From contig PLZS01000086.1 of the NCBI GenBank assembly GCA_003153555.1, positions 1 to 64,000 of the forward strand: a DNA stretch of 64,000 nucleotides, written 5' to 3'. Numbering within the stretch: position 1 is the first letter of the stretch; the number at the start of each line of letters is the position of its first letter. Positions 24,074-33,087 of this stretch are shown here, one piece after another. This DNA is from Candidatus Melainabacteria bacterium (GTDB lineage: Bacteria > Cyanobacteriota > Vampirovibrionia > Obscuribacterales > Obscuribacteraceae). A program made the translations under genes and the position numbers. Below the pieces are notes generated by a model that saw only the letters and a program-made list of their open reading frames with translations, was not told the origin of the DNA and did not search any database.

Positions 24074-25591
24074 ATGAACATGGCATATGGAGTAAGTGAA
24101 CTAATCGCAGAGAGTAAACGCCTGATAAAAAGCGACAAGAAAAGCCGAAGATTCTCCCTCAAGCTAATGCACATCGGACTGATACTAGTGGCGGTGCCGC
24201 TTGTCTTCGAACTCTTATTCGTTGGACAGCTTTCGCAATTGCTGATGCAAGTTGAAGTGGAGCGGCAGAAAGAATCCGAAGCTCGCGAAGTACAGACCCG
24301 CGTCAACAAAGTACTCAAGCTCCTGATCACTATCGGTGGAAAGATGGGTGCATTCGCATTCACGAAGGGCGGTGAATATCTGGTTCAGTACAATGCCGGT
24401 AAGGCAGATTTGATTGAACAGCTTCGGCGACTCGATGAACTCACTATTAACAAACCAGAGGCGCACGCTGCTCTAGGTAAGATTCATAACACGGTCATGA
24501 ACAGCTTGGGCGAACTGAGCGACATCCGGCAAATGGTGAAAAATGGAGATCGCCCAGACGCAATCAGGAACCTGAGAGAGATGCGCGACATGGTCAAGCT
24601 TGTCTCCACAGACGCAGATGGAATTCTTAACCTGGTCGAAAATGTGGAGAAAATTCAAGCTGAAAATCAAGCTAAAGACCGGGCTCTGATCGAGAGTCTG
24701 ATGTCATACGTTATCGCTCTAAACATTCTACTGGCAGTGGCATTAGCCTTATATTTCACCAGAGGAACAACGAATCGTCTAAAAGTGCTCATGGAAAATA
24801 CTTCCAGATTGGCCAGTGGCGAGCCGCTCAAGCCGCCAGTTTCCGGAGGTGACGAAATTGCCGAATTGGACCAAGTCTTCAGAAAGATGGCGGCAGCTCT
24901 TGCAGAATCTGAAGCTCACAAGCAGGAATTGATCGCTATAGTCTCTCACGATCTGCGCAGCCCGCTCACATCAGTGCAAGGGGTGTTGACGCTATTGAGT
25001 ACTGGTGTTTATGGAGAGTTGAATGATTACGGTCTATCAAAACTAGAGGTGGCAGACCGCAGTATCGCTACATTGATCAAGCTAATTAACGACCTCTTGG
25101 ATATCGAGAAGATGAAGGCCGGCAAGCAAGAGTTTCATATTGAAGCAATTCGAATTTCAGAAGTTGTGAATGCCTCAGTTGACTCTATGCGCGGTTTGAC
25201 AGAGCAACGAAAAATTGAAATCGATGTCAAGGATTCGAATGCATTAGTGCTCGCAGATCGCGACCGTCTGCATCAAGTGGTCGCCAATATTCTTTCCAAC
25301 TCAATTAAGTTTTCACCTGATGGAAGCATCATCACCATTTCCATTCTGGAGATAATGGATTCAGTGGAGGTACGCATTCAAGATCGAGGACCTGGAATTC
25401 CTGAAAAATATCGAGCAACCATCTTTGAGAGCTTCGAGCAAGTCGAAGATCCCGAAGCGAAAAAGAAAGGAGGTACAGGGCTCGGGTTGGCGATATGCAA
25501 AGCGATCATCGGTCAGCATGGTGGCACCCTCGGTGTCGAAAGTGAGGAAGGTCAAGGGAGCACTTTCTGGTTTCGCGTGCCTAAGGGATGA
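24074..25591 (+). CDS. Membrane sensor histidine kinase
   Basis: A 505-residue kinase. TM1 lies near residues 31-52 (LMHIGLILVAVPLVFELLFV) and TM2 near 212-235 (LMSYVIALNILLAVALALYF), bracketing a ~160-residue helical sensor region of CHASE3-like length. A HAMP domain follows (LASGEPLKPPVSGGDEIAEL). The HisKA box is IVSHDLRSPLTSVQG, and the HATPase has NILSNSIKFS, QDRGPGIPEK and GGTGLGLAI, so it should be active. No receiver gene adjoins it, so it is an orphan or joins another partner. The kinase at 51741-53204 has the same TM1 text and layout and is a paralog. It lies 79 nt after nnrS. Confidence 0.92.
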   Translation: MNMAYGVSELIAESKRLIKSDKKSRRFSLKLMHIGLILVAVPLVFELLFVGQLSQLLMQVEVERQKESEAREVQTRVNKVLKLLITIGGKMGAFAFTKGGEYLVQYNAGKADLIEQLRRLDELTINKPEAHAALGKIHNTVMNSLGELSDIRQMVKNGDRPDAIRNLREMRDMVKLVSTDADGILNLVENVEKIQAENQAKDRALIESLMSYVIALNILLAVALALYFTRGTTNRLKVLMENTSRLASGEPLKPPVSGGDEIAELDQVFRKMAAALAESEAHKQELIAIVSHDLRSPLTSVQGVLTLLSTGVYGELNDYGLSKLEVADRSIATLIKLINDLLDIEKMKAGKQEFHIEAIRISEVVNASVDSMRGLTEQRKIEIDVKDSNALVLADRDRLHQVVANILSNSIKFSPDGSIITISILEIMDSVEVRIQDRGPGIPEKYRATIFESFEQVEDPEAKKKGGTGLGLAICKAIIGQHGGTLGVESEEGQGSTFWFRVPKG

Positions 25592-25777
25592 TGTAATAGC
25601 GAATTGCACAAATTTTCGAGCTTACCGGATGCAAGTGTCAATTGACCACAATTAATTTCACGACGTCCAAAATTACTGTGAGCAATTCGATCGCCTTAGC
25701 TAATGAAATTTTGTCACCTCTGGGTATGTGAAAACAGTGACTAGTTTGGTGGCGTCTCCTGATTTCGCTGAGGCAAG

Positions 25778-27331
25778 ATGATGAAGAGCAAGAAATTGAG
25801 TAAGGCGGAGCAGGCGCAGGAGCAGATAAGCGGAAAGGAAAGTGATCAAAAGCATGATCTGAAGCACGATAGAAAGCAAAAGCAGAAGCAAGAACAAAAG
25901 CACGAGCACGATCAAAAGCACGAGCACAAGCCCTTCAATCGCATCACCATTGAAGCAAGTTATTTGAGCAAACCTACTCATTTACGCACTCGAATGGACC
26001 GCTACGAGGCTGGTCGAGCCATGAGAGTGAAATGTCCGCGCGAATCACATGCCGAGTTCGCGGTCAACGTAGCCACGCGAGACAATCCCATCGACCTGCT
26101 CATTCAGTCTAACGAGGGACGAATCAAAGAACTGTTGCCGATTCGATATGGACGGATGCTCTCGTCTCCATTTGCTTTTTTCAGAGGCGCGGCAGTGATC
26201 ATGGCTGACGACCTCGCTTCTACTCCCTCAATTGGATATGCCGTTCAGGCCTGCGGTGATTGCCATCTTTTAAACTTCGGCGCTTTTGCTACCCCCGAGC
26301 GAAATATCGTTTTTGACTTGAACGATTTCGACGAGACCTTCCCAGCTCCTTGGGAATGGGATCTTAAGAGACTTGCTGCTAGCTTTGCTATCGCCTCTCG
26401 CAACAACGGTCACAAACGCTCAGATGGGATAGCAGCAGCAGTGCGGTTAGTTAAGTGCTACCGTGACAGGCTGCAAGAACTCTCGGAAATGAAAACGCTT
26501 GAAGCTTGGTATTCCAGCCTTGACTATCGAGCGCTGATTGAGCTTACCGATGATCCGGAACTAAAGTGACGACGCCAAAAGGTATTAGACAAAGCAGTGA
26601 GCCGAGATGCTCAAGCTGAATTTATCAAACTGGCACATGTGACAGGAGGGCTTCCGAAGATAAAAGATCAGCCTCCATTGATTTATCACGAAGAGAACAG
26701 TGGAACGCCCGAGTATTGGGCAGCCATGCTACGTTCTGTGGAATTGTATCGTGCCTCTCTACCGGTTGATGTCAGAGTGCTTTTTGATCGCTATGAACTT
26801 GTGGACAATGCGTTGAAGGTCGTGGGCGTCGGCAGCGTGGGCACCATCTGCGGAATCGCCCTCTTCTTTGCAGCAGAGCAAGACCCGTTGTTCCTTCAAG
26901 TCAAAGAAGCACGCCAGTCAGTTCTGGAGCCATATTCTAACTTTAGGAGCACGCTAACGAGAGGAGCAAGGGTGGTTGTTGGTCAAAGGATAATGCAAGC
27001 AGCCAGCGACATTTTTCTTGGTCACTACACTACTGAGAGCGGCATTCATCTTTATGTTCGCCAACTTCGGGATGTGAAGGTCAGACCGATGGTGGAGATT
27101 TTTAGTCCAGCAAATATGCTTGGCTTCGCTCGCAATTGCGGTTGGGCTCTGGCTCGGGCTCATGCTCGCTCAGGTGATCCGGCAATCATTGCGGGTTACA
27201 TCGGAAAAGGCAAGACCTTCGCCACCGCGATCGGACAATTTGCAGATTCGTACTTGGATCAAAACGAGTCTGATTATGGAAAGCTTAAAGATGCCATCAG
27301 AGCCGGGATTATCGAAGCGACTGCGCTGTAG
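25778..27331 (+). pseudogene. DUF2252 gene interrupted by an in-frame TGA
   Basis: One frame spans the region with a single TGA at 26567-26569. Upstream of it (264 codons) are the family texts SSPFAFFRGAAVIMADDLAS, VQACGDCHLLNFGAFATPER and FDLNDFDETFPAPWEWDLKR. Downstream, in the same frame, follow KVLDKAVSRDAQAEFIKLAH, VKVRPMVEIFSPANM and GFARNCGWALARAHARSGD, the normal rest of the protein. The TGA probably arose from an Arg codon CGA, since RRQ follows. DUF2252 proteins have a kinase-like fold and unknown role. The N-terminus carries a Lys/His/Gln/Glu low-complexity tract from short DNA repeats near 25855-25930. A sequencing error is possible. Confidence 0.85.
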
Positions 27332-27352
27332 ATGATCGCAGGTCGCAGCGAT

Positions 27353-27392
27353 CGGGAGAAGCAAGTAGTTGCATCAGCGCTTGCTTCTCCCG
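27353..27392 (+). terminator. Hairpin terminator after DUF2252
   Basis: A perfect 13-bp stem, CGGGAGAAGCAAG (27353-27365) with CTTGCTTCTCCCG (27380-27392), encloses a 14-nt loop and lies 22 nt after the DUF2252 stop. The following TGATATTCTTACTCTTTA is moderately T-rich. It is read as a factor-independent terminator. Confidence 0.7.
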
Positions 27393-27470
27393 TGATATTC
27401 TTACTCTTTACGGCAGGCGTTCACTTTTCTGTTCACAGCGCCTTGAGGCTTTGTTTTAAAGGAAAAACGT

Positions 27471-28097
27471 ATGAACAATTTCCTGACCGCGAGTCCATCT
27501 TCTTCAAGCAGCAGCAGCTCTGGTGATGACGAGAAATTTAGTTGGCTTCACTGGGATACGGTAAGCCGAGAAACAATTGCGAACTGCAAAATATTTTCTG
27601 TCAACGAAGTTATAGCAACGAGCAAATGTACTCAAAAAAAGAAATTTGGTAAATTTTTCACTCTCGACTGTGACCCATGGGTGAATGTCATCGCTCTGAC
27701 AGATGAAGGCGACGTGGTGATGGTGAAGCAATACCGCCACGGTATTGAGGACCTGACTCTGGAGATCCCCGGCGGCAATGTCGACGCCTCAGACAAAGAT
27801 CCCGCTGCAGCAGCTGTCCGAGAATTGAGAGAGGAGACAGGTTGCGTGGCTGAACGCTGGTCTTACTTAGGGAAGAACCACCCCAATCCCGCTCTGCAAG
27901 GCAACCTTTGCTACACGTTTCTCGCTGAAGGTGTGCGGCAAGTTGAGGCGCCAAAATTTGATGGTTCCGGAACAGAGAAAATCGAAATTAGTTACGTGAA
28001 ATTGACCGATATCGGTTCACTAATTCGTCAAGGCGTTATTACTCATGCCCTTGTCATAACTGCCTTTCATTTCTTGTTGCTAGGGCGATCCGAGTAG
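27471..28097 (+). CDS. Nudix hydrolase, ADP-ribose pyrophosphatase-like
   Basis: A 208-residue protein starts at ATG 27471 with AAGGA 8 nt upstream. After a poly-serine N-terminal tail the Nudix domain runs from residue ~50: VVMVKQYRHGIEDLTLEIPG, then the Nudix box GGNVDASDKDPAAAAVRELR ending in EETG. The REL-EETG half with its metal-binding glutamates is intact. The first half is one residue longer than the consensus and lacks the usual Glu. LTLEIPGG before the box is typical of ADP-sugar pyrophosphatases. It is probably a cytoplasmic housekeeping enzyme; the exact substrate is not set by the sequence. Confidence 0.88.
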   Translation: MNNFLTASPSSSSSSSSGDDEKFSWLHWDTVSRETIANCKIFSVNEVIATSKCTQKKKFGKFFTLDCDPWVNVIALTDEGDVVMVKQYRHGIEDLTLEIPGGNVDASDKDPAAAAVRELREETGCVAERWSYLGKNHPNPALQGNLCYTFLAEGVRQVEAPKFDGSGTEKIEISYVKLTDIGSLIRQGVITHALVITAFHFLLLGRSE

Positions 28098-28138
28098 CGC
28101 GATTTGCGTGTCGTGCGAGCGCTAAAGAGATATCGCTA

Positions 28139-28693
28139 TTAACGCTCCAGATTTTTGCGAATTTTGACGAAGTGCAAGCCGTCGACTAAATGTGTTACGC
28201 CTTCGGGATTGAAAGGCGCGGTTTCGCCAGTTTTCTCATAGCCAAGACGAAGATACCAGTCCATCAGCTCGGGTCGTCCCGATACAACTTCACCGACAAC
28301 TTGCTTGGATTTATAATGCTGCGTTGCGTATTGCTCAGTCCAATTCATCAGGAACTTACCAGCGCCGACACTCTGAACGTCTGGATCGACGGCGAGCATA
28401 CCGATGTGAACATGTTCTCCCACTTTTTGTAAGTGAATACAGCCGACGAGTTTTTGCTCCGCTCCATCGACTAGTTCAGCCAGCAGTATGACTTGATCCG
28501 GTGCAATGAGCATTTCTTTCAATGCATCAATTGTAATGCGTGGACCGCTAACTAGATGTTCTTCGCCAGTCCATGATTTGGCAGCTTTCCCACCGCGAAA
28601 CGCATACTGAACCAGTCGCTCCACGGGTTCAATATCCTTATGTTCAGCGAGGCGGCCTTGCAGTTCCGCCTTGCGATCAGTGGTTTGACTCAT
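28139..28693 (-). CDS. GNAT-family N-acetyltransferase
   Basis: The start ATG 28693 has a strong GGAGGAG 5 nt upstream, which favours it over the longer frame to 28738. The 184-residue protein has the GNAT pattern: a beta hairpin VILLAELVDGAEQKLVGCIH, the beta4 strand HVHIGMLAVDPDVQSVGAGK with the Q/R-x-x-G-x-G/A acetyl-CoA loop in the variant form QSVGAG, and a C-terminal YLRLGYEKTGE. The substrate is unknown. It lies alone on the minus strand and converges with the Nudix gene. Confidence 0.88.
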   Translation of the reverse strand: MSQTTDRKAELQGRLAEHKDIEPVERLVQYAFRGGKAAKSWTGEEHLVSGPRITIDALKEMLIAPDQVILLAELVDGAEQKLVGCIHLQKVGEHVHIGMLAVDPDVQSVGAGKFLMNWTEQYATQHYKSKQVVGEVVSGRPELMDWYLRLGYEKTGETAPFNPEGVTHLVDGLHFVKIRKNLER

Positions 28694-28815
28694 GTGCTCC
28701 TCCAGACCAAGTGGAGATGACATTTTACTGCAAGGCATTTTCTATGTCAGGAATTATATTTTCCGGAGCAACGATTGGGCGTAACGCTTCACAACATTGC
28801 CCTTTTGATGAGCAG

Positions 28816-29196
28816 CTATAGTCCAAGCATTTTCGCCTTCAAAGCTTTGAACTCGTCGTCGCTGAGAACACCGGCTTCGCGAAGTTCAGCGAGACGTTCC
28901 AATTCCTTGATCACATCGGCACTGCTTGTTTTAGCTGCTGGTGCTGAATGCGAATGCTCTGCTGTGCTCATTTTGCCGAGCAGAGCTCCACCAACTTTTT
29001 TGCCGATTTTTGTGCCGACGAGTCCGCCAAGTAAGGCGCCGGTGAAGGTGCCGATAATGGGTATTGGCAGTAGCACCGTACCAAGTTGGGCTCCGGCGAT
29101 CACACCGGCTCCTGCACCAGCCATCCGTGCCGTCTTATCATTTTCTGCTACTTCGGCAGCAGCAGCTGCTGCTGCTGTATTTTGTGCATTTGTCAT
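28816..29196 (-). CDS. Glycine-zipper membrane protein with SHOCT domain
   Basis: A 126-residue protein. Residues ~25-75 form a glycine-zipper double helix (GAGAGVIAGAQLGTVLLPIP, then GTFTGALLGGLVGTKIGKKV) able to insert in membranes. The C-terminal ~33 residues are a SHOCT motif (VIKELERLAELREAGVLSDD then EFKALKAKML), a short domain usually found at protein ends that mediates oligomerisation. The N-terminus is an Ala-rich tract. Similar small proteins occur widely, with no defined job. Confidence 0.85.
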   Translation of the reverse strand: MTNAQNTAAAAAAAEVAENDKTARMAGAGAGVIAGAQLGTVLLPIPIIGTFTGALLGGLVGTKIGKKVGGALLGKMSTAEHSHSAPAAKTSSADVIKELERLAELREAGVLSDDEFKALKAKMLGL

Positions 29197-29304
29197 GTTC
29201 TCTCACCTTGAATTGCCGGTTACCTAGCTATTCAAACAGGGTGCCTGACAAATTTGGTGTTCAGCAATACAGTTTAGAAAGCGTTTGACGACATGCCTTT
29301 GTCT

Positions 29305-30150
29305 CTACCAACCGACAAAAGGCGACCTTCTTTCGCGCAAAATTGAGTTCAGTTCTCTTTGAATATCATACTGAATTTCCCTGGCTATGCGAATGTGCAA
29401 TTGTCTGTCTGTAGCTCTTTCTGGAGGATAATTCAGATATATAGGCGTGCCTGTGTTTATGAGCAACTTGATGGGCAGCGGGATGCAGCTTGACATAAAA
29501 GGTAACCAGGGACCTGTAAGTGTCACAGGCCAATATGGCGCGTCCAGAAGACGAGCCACTGATTTGATGTTAGCCAGTAAAGGATAAATTTCATCACCAC
29601 CGACGGTGGTTATAGGAATGATTGGTGAACCGGTCGCGATGGCGGCTTTCACAAAACCGTGATCAAAATCACAGAGGCGATAGCGCATGGGAAAGGGTTT
29701 ACCGGTGCCTCTTGGTCCTTCCGGATAAAAGAATACAAGTTCATCATCTTCAAGCAACTTTTTAGCAATATCATATTTTGCTGGAACGCCACCAAATCCA
29801 CATATCAAGTCTTTTACGTATCGGTTCGAGCGCAGAAACGTATGCGTCAGGCAGCGAATTCTTCTCGGCGACTGATGGTGCAGAAGCACTGCTATGAAAG
29901 TCATAAAAGCATCTATCGGCAACACTCCAGTATGATTGCCAATAATCACAGCCCGGCCGTTTTGAGGAATGTTATTTATGCCGCTTGCTTGGACTTGAAA
30001 GTACTCTTCGTACAGGAATTGCAAGAACGGCTGCCATTGTTTTACGGTTTCTGGATCAAATCCGAACTCGTCAGTTTCACCTTCATATCGTGAGTAGTAC
30101 TCAGGTCGAAATTTAACCCGTTTTGGCACTAGTGCTGATGGAAGGTGCAT
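29305..30150 (-). CDS. PlsC-like lysophospholipid acyltransferase
   Basis: A 281-residue protein with the acyltransferase motif I in the variant NHTGVLPIDA, as in the DAGAT-like and mycobacterial group, and motif III FFYPEGPRGTGKPF, followed by SPIIPITTVGGDE. These residues form the catalytic His-Asp pair and the glycerol-phosphate pocket. It probably acylates a lipid at the inner membrane; hydrophobic patches would give peripheral association. No other lipid gene lies nearby. A small GCCTTTGTC/GACAAAAGGC hairpin overlaps its stop codon (29295-29323). Confidence 0.88.
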   Translation of the reverse strand: MHLPSALVPKRVKFRPEYYSRYEGETDEFGFDPETVKQWQPFLQFLYEEYFQVQASGINNIPQNGRAVIIGNHTGVLPIDAFMTFIAVLLHHQSPRRIRCLTHTFLRSNRYVKDLICGFGGVPAKYDIAKKLLEDDELVFFYPEGPRGTGKPFPMRYRLCDFDHGFVKAAIATGSPIIPITTVGGDEIYPLLANIKSVARLLDAPYWPVTLTGPWLPFMSSCIPLPIKLLINTGTPIYLNYPPERATDRQLHIRIAREIQYDIQRELNSILRERRSPFVGW

Positions 30151-30319
30151 TTATTCTCCTTCGCTTTTGATGATGGATTCCGGCCCTATGCAGGGAGTGT
30201 GTTCGCAGGACCCGTGGTGCCTGCTGGAGAAATTATCCCAAGTTTCTCTCACTTGCGGACCTGCGTCGAATTATTCATTATGCTAGGTTTTTTGCCTGGG
30301 CGCATCATACTTTGGGACT

Positions 30320-30475
30320 AATCTTGACGTCCTCTCCGCCCTGAAGGACCCTAAACGACGGGGCTTTACGGATCATCCGGTAATCAACTTATCGGATGAT
30401 TTATGGCTTGTTGCACGCAGCTGCTAGTACCGACCTGCACTGTTTCCGAATGTGTTCAGGTCCGCGTGTTTTAGT
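30320..30475 (-). mobile_element. Relic of an IS200/IS605-type right end
   Basis: Read on the minus strand, 30326-30370 gives AAGCCCCGTCGTTTAGGG followed by CCTTCAGGGCGGAGAGGA and CGTCAAG, closely resembling the hairpin that ends many TnpB-bearing IS200/IS605 elements. Just before it is a second hairpin, ATCATCCG (30372-30379) with CGGATGAT (30393-30400). Upstream, a short frame reads KHADLNTFGNSAGRY, which may be the eroded tail of a TnpB-type protein. No tnpA or tnpB body remains; it lies directly after the GH3 gene. Confidence 0.4.
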
Positions 30476-32774
30476 GCACCAGTGTGAATTTGGATGCTTT
30501 GACTGAGTTGCTATCTGTGCCGCAGAAAACTTGAAATTCACCGGGTTCAGCTGCATATTTCAAGTCGGAATCGTAGAATCTAAGATCGTCGCTTGTAAGT
30601 TTGAAGGAAATAGTTTTTTCCTCGCCTGGCTTAAGCTCCACTTTTTGAAAGCCTTTCAATTCCTTTACCGGTCTGGTGATGCTGCCGACTAGATCGCGAA
30701 CATACAGTTGAACAGTCTCGACGCCAGGATACCTTCCGGTATTTTTCACTGTCGTCGTCACAGTCAGTGCCTCAGACGGCTTCAATGTAGAAGAGCTAAG
30801 CGACAAGTCGCTATAAGCAAATGTCGTGTAACTCAATCCATAACCAAAGGGATACAGAGGTGAGTTTGATACATCCAAATATTTGGAGCGATATTTTTCT
30901 TTTTCATCAAATGGACGTCCTGTGCTTTTAGCATTGTAGTAGATAGGAATTTGTCCAACACTGTATGGAAAGGTCATGGTTAGCTTGCCGGAAGGGTTTG
31001 CATCTCCGAATAAGGTATCGACAATCGCCTCACCAGCCCTGGTGCCACCAAACCACGTTTCCAGAATGGCATCGATGTTTGCGTTTTCCCAGGGAAGGGT
31101 TAACGGGCGTCCGTTCATTAAGACAAGAACAATCGGCTTGCCCGTTTGCTTCAACGCCTTGAGCAACTCGAATTGATTCTCGAGCAGTCCAATGTTGCTT
31201 CGGCATGATGCCTCTCCACTCATGCTGCATGGTTCACCTAGCACTGCGACGACAACATCGGCTTGCTTAGCGGTTTGTACCGCTTCTGTGATCATGTCTT
31301 GCGGAGTTTTTTCATCTCGAGTTAGCAGTGCACCGTCGCGATTCAATCTTTCTATCAGCGCAGTGTCATCCAGAATATTGCATCCCTTTGCGTAGAGAAA
31401 TTTATTGGCACCGAATTTGGTATCGAGCGCTTGCCATATGTCTGTGGACTTTTGCCAGTCACCAGCTCCGCTCCAGCTGCCGATCAGGTTGCGTTTGTCT
31501 TTCACAAGTGGACCGATGAAAGCAATTTTCGTTTGAGCGCTTAACGGCAATACTTGATTGGAGTTTTTCAAAAGCACCATACTTTTGATGGAAGCTTCTT
31601 TGCTGAGCTCCATTTTTTCAGCACTCATAAGTTGTTCTTTGTTTCGTTTCTCGCTGATGAAACGATACGGATCGTCAAACAAGCCGAGCTTGTATTTTGC
31701 CTCCAGAACGCGGCGGCAGGCTGCATCGATCTGCGCTTCGGAAACTCGCCCAGATTTGACTAAATCAGCACCGTGTTTGACGAAGAGCTCGCCGACCATA
31801 TCCATGTCAACACCAGCATTCATTGCCAGTTCGGTAACCTTCGCCTCATCGCCCAGACCATGTTCCACCATCTCATTCACAGCGGTGTAGTCAGTAGCTA
31901 CCAGCCCTTTGAAGCCCCATTGTTTGCGCAAAACATCGGTGATTAGCCACTTGTTGGCGGTTGCTGGCACGCCGTTTATATCGTTGAACGAAGTCATTAC
32001 AGTGGCTACGCCGGCGTCCACTGCAGCCTTGTAAGGCGGTAAGTAATCGTTGTACATTTTTACCGGACTCATGTCGACTGTGTTGTAATCGCGCCCAGCT
32101 TCTGCCGCACCATACAACGCGTAGTGTTTTACGCAGGCGAGCACTGTGTCTGGTTTGTCATAACTCGATCCTTGATATCCGCGCACCATTGCTTTTGCAA
32201 TCACACTGCCCAAGTATGGATCTTCGCCTGAGCCCTCGCTGACGCGCCCCCAGCGAGGATCGCGCGTTATGTCGACCATGGGTGAATAGGTCCAGTTCAA
32301 TCCGTCTGCGCTAGCTTCCTCTGCCGCAGCGCGCGCCGTTCGTTCGATCAACTCGGGATCCCATGAACATGACAAGCCCAGGTTAATGGGAAAAATGGTG
32401 CGGTGACCGTGAATAACATCGTATCCAAACAGCAGAGGAATTTTTAGTCTGGATTGCTCAACTGCGATCTGCTGCAATTTGCGAACAGCAATCGGCGTAT
32501 ATGAGTTAAACACGCCACCAACCAATCCACTTTTTATCTTCTCATCAACCCCCTGACTTACGACCGGTCCTGTGACGTCAAATCCAATTGAAAGCAGATT
32601 CATTTGACCGATCTTTTCGTCCAGCGTCATTTTGCGCATCAGGGTGTCGACGAGGCTATTCATTTTCTGGCTTGCTGAGGTTGATTGCACTTTACTCTCC
32701 GGAGCTTCTATTGCATGTACAGGAACCGCGCACAACTGCACAGCAATCAGTAGCGAAGGTAACCAGTGCTTCAT
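30471..32774 (-). CDS. bglX: Secreted GH3 beta-glucosidase, BglX-like
   Basis: ATG 32774 is chosen because the signal peptide MKHWLPSLLIAVQLCAVPVH begins there; the longer frame to 32855 is unlikely. The 767-residue length matches E. coli BglX (765). The GH3 N-terminal barrel includes LLFGYDVIHGHRTIFPINLG and DPRWGRVSEGSGEDPYLGS, with the catalytic aspartate in KGLVATDYTAV. The alpha/beta sandwich (VLGEPCSMSGEASCRSNIGL) and the C-terminal fibronectin III-like domain (LYPFGYGLSYTTFAYS onward) are complete. It should hydrolyse beta-linked glucosides in the periplasm or outside the cell. Confidence 0.93.
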   Translation of the reverse strand: MKHWLPSLLIAVQLCAVPVHAIEAPESKVQSTSASQKMNSLVDTLMRKMTLDEKIGQMNLLSIGFDVTGPVVSQGVDEKIKSGLVGGVFNSYTPIAVRKLQQIAVEQSRLKIPLLFGYDVIHGHRTIFPINLGLSCSWDPELIERTARAAAEEASADGLNWTYSPMVDITRDPRWGRVSEGSGEDPYLGSVIAKAMVRGYQGSSYDKPDTVLACVKHYALYGAAEAGRDYNTVDMSPVKMYNDYLPPYKAAVDAGVATVMTSFNDINGVPATANKWLITDVLRKQWGFKGLVATDYTAVNEMVEHGLGDEAKVTELAMNAGVDMDMVGELFVKHGADLVKSGRVSEAQIDAACRRVLEAKYKLGLFDDPYRFISEKRNKEQLMSAEKMELSKEASIKSMVLLKNSNQVLPLSAQTKIAFIGPLVKDKRNLIGSWSGAGDWQKSTDIWQALDTKFGANKFLYAKGCNILDDTALIERLNRDGALLTRDEKTPQDMITEAVQTAKQADVVVAVLGEPCSMSGEASCRSNIGLLENQFELLKALKQTGKPIVLVLMNGRPLTLPWENANIDAILETWFGGTRAGEAIVDTLFGDANPSGKLTMTFPYSVGQIPIYYNAKSTGRPFDEKEKYRSKYLDVSNSPLYPFGYGLSYTTFAYSDLSLSSSTLKPSEALTVTTTVKNTGRYPGVETVQLYVRDLVGSITRPVKELKGFQKVELKPGEEKTISFKLTSDDLRFYDSDLKYAAEPGEFQVFCGTDSNSVKASKFTLVH

Positions 32775-33087
32775 ACCTGCAGTCTCCTCGTGCTTGACGA
32801 CGTAATTCGGGTACCGCTCGATGCAAACGGGGCGGACCAGAGCACAGTATCTCACGCCGCAGAACTCTAAAAATGTACGATACGCTTAATATACCTAGAG
32901 AACACATGCACACCACTGGAGGTGCTAGATTCGCTTTCATTGGATAAAAATTCAGATGTGAGAGTTGCAGTCGGAACCAATCATGCCACGCTCGCTCGCA
33001 TGAAATTCAGCTTCGCATTTGATGAGGAACCGAATGTGATGCCACCAGCGCACCCTGGTGCGCGATTAGCCTGGCAGTGGCCGATCT

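Noticed and set aside
33048..33063. GCGCACC/GGTGCGC hairpin after the lysozyme-domain gene as a terminator
   Set aside because: The stem is only 7 bp with a 2-nt loop and is not followed by a T-rich stretch on the minus strand; it may be chance.
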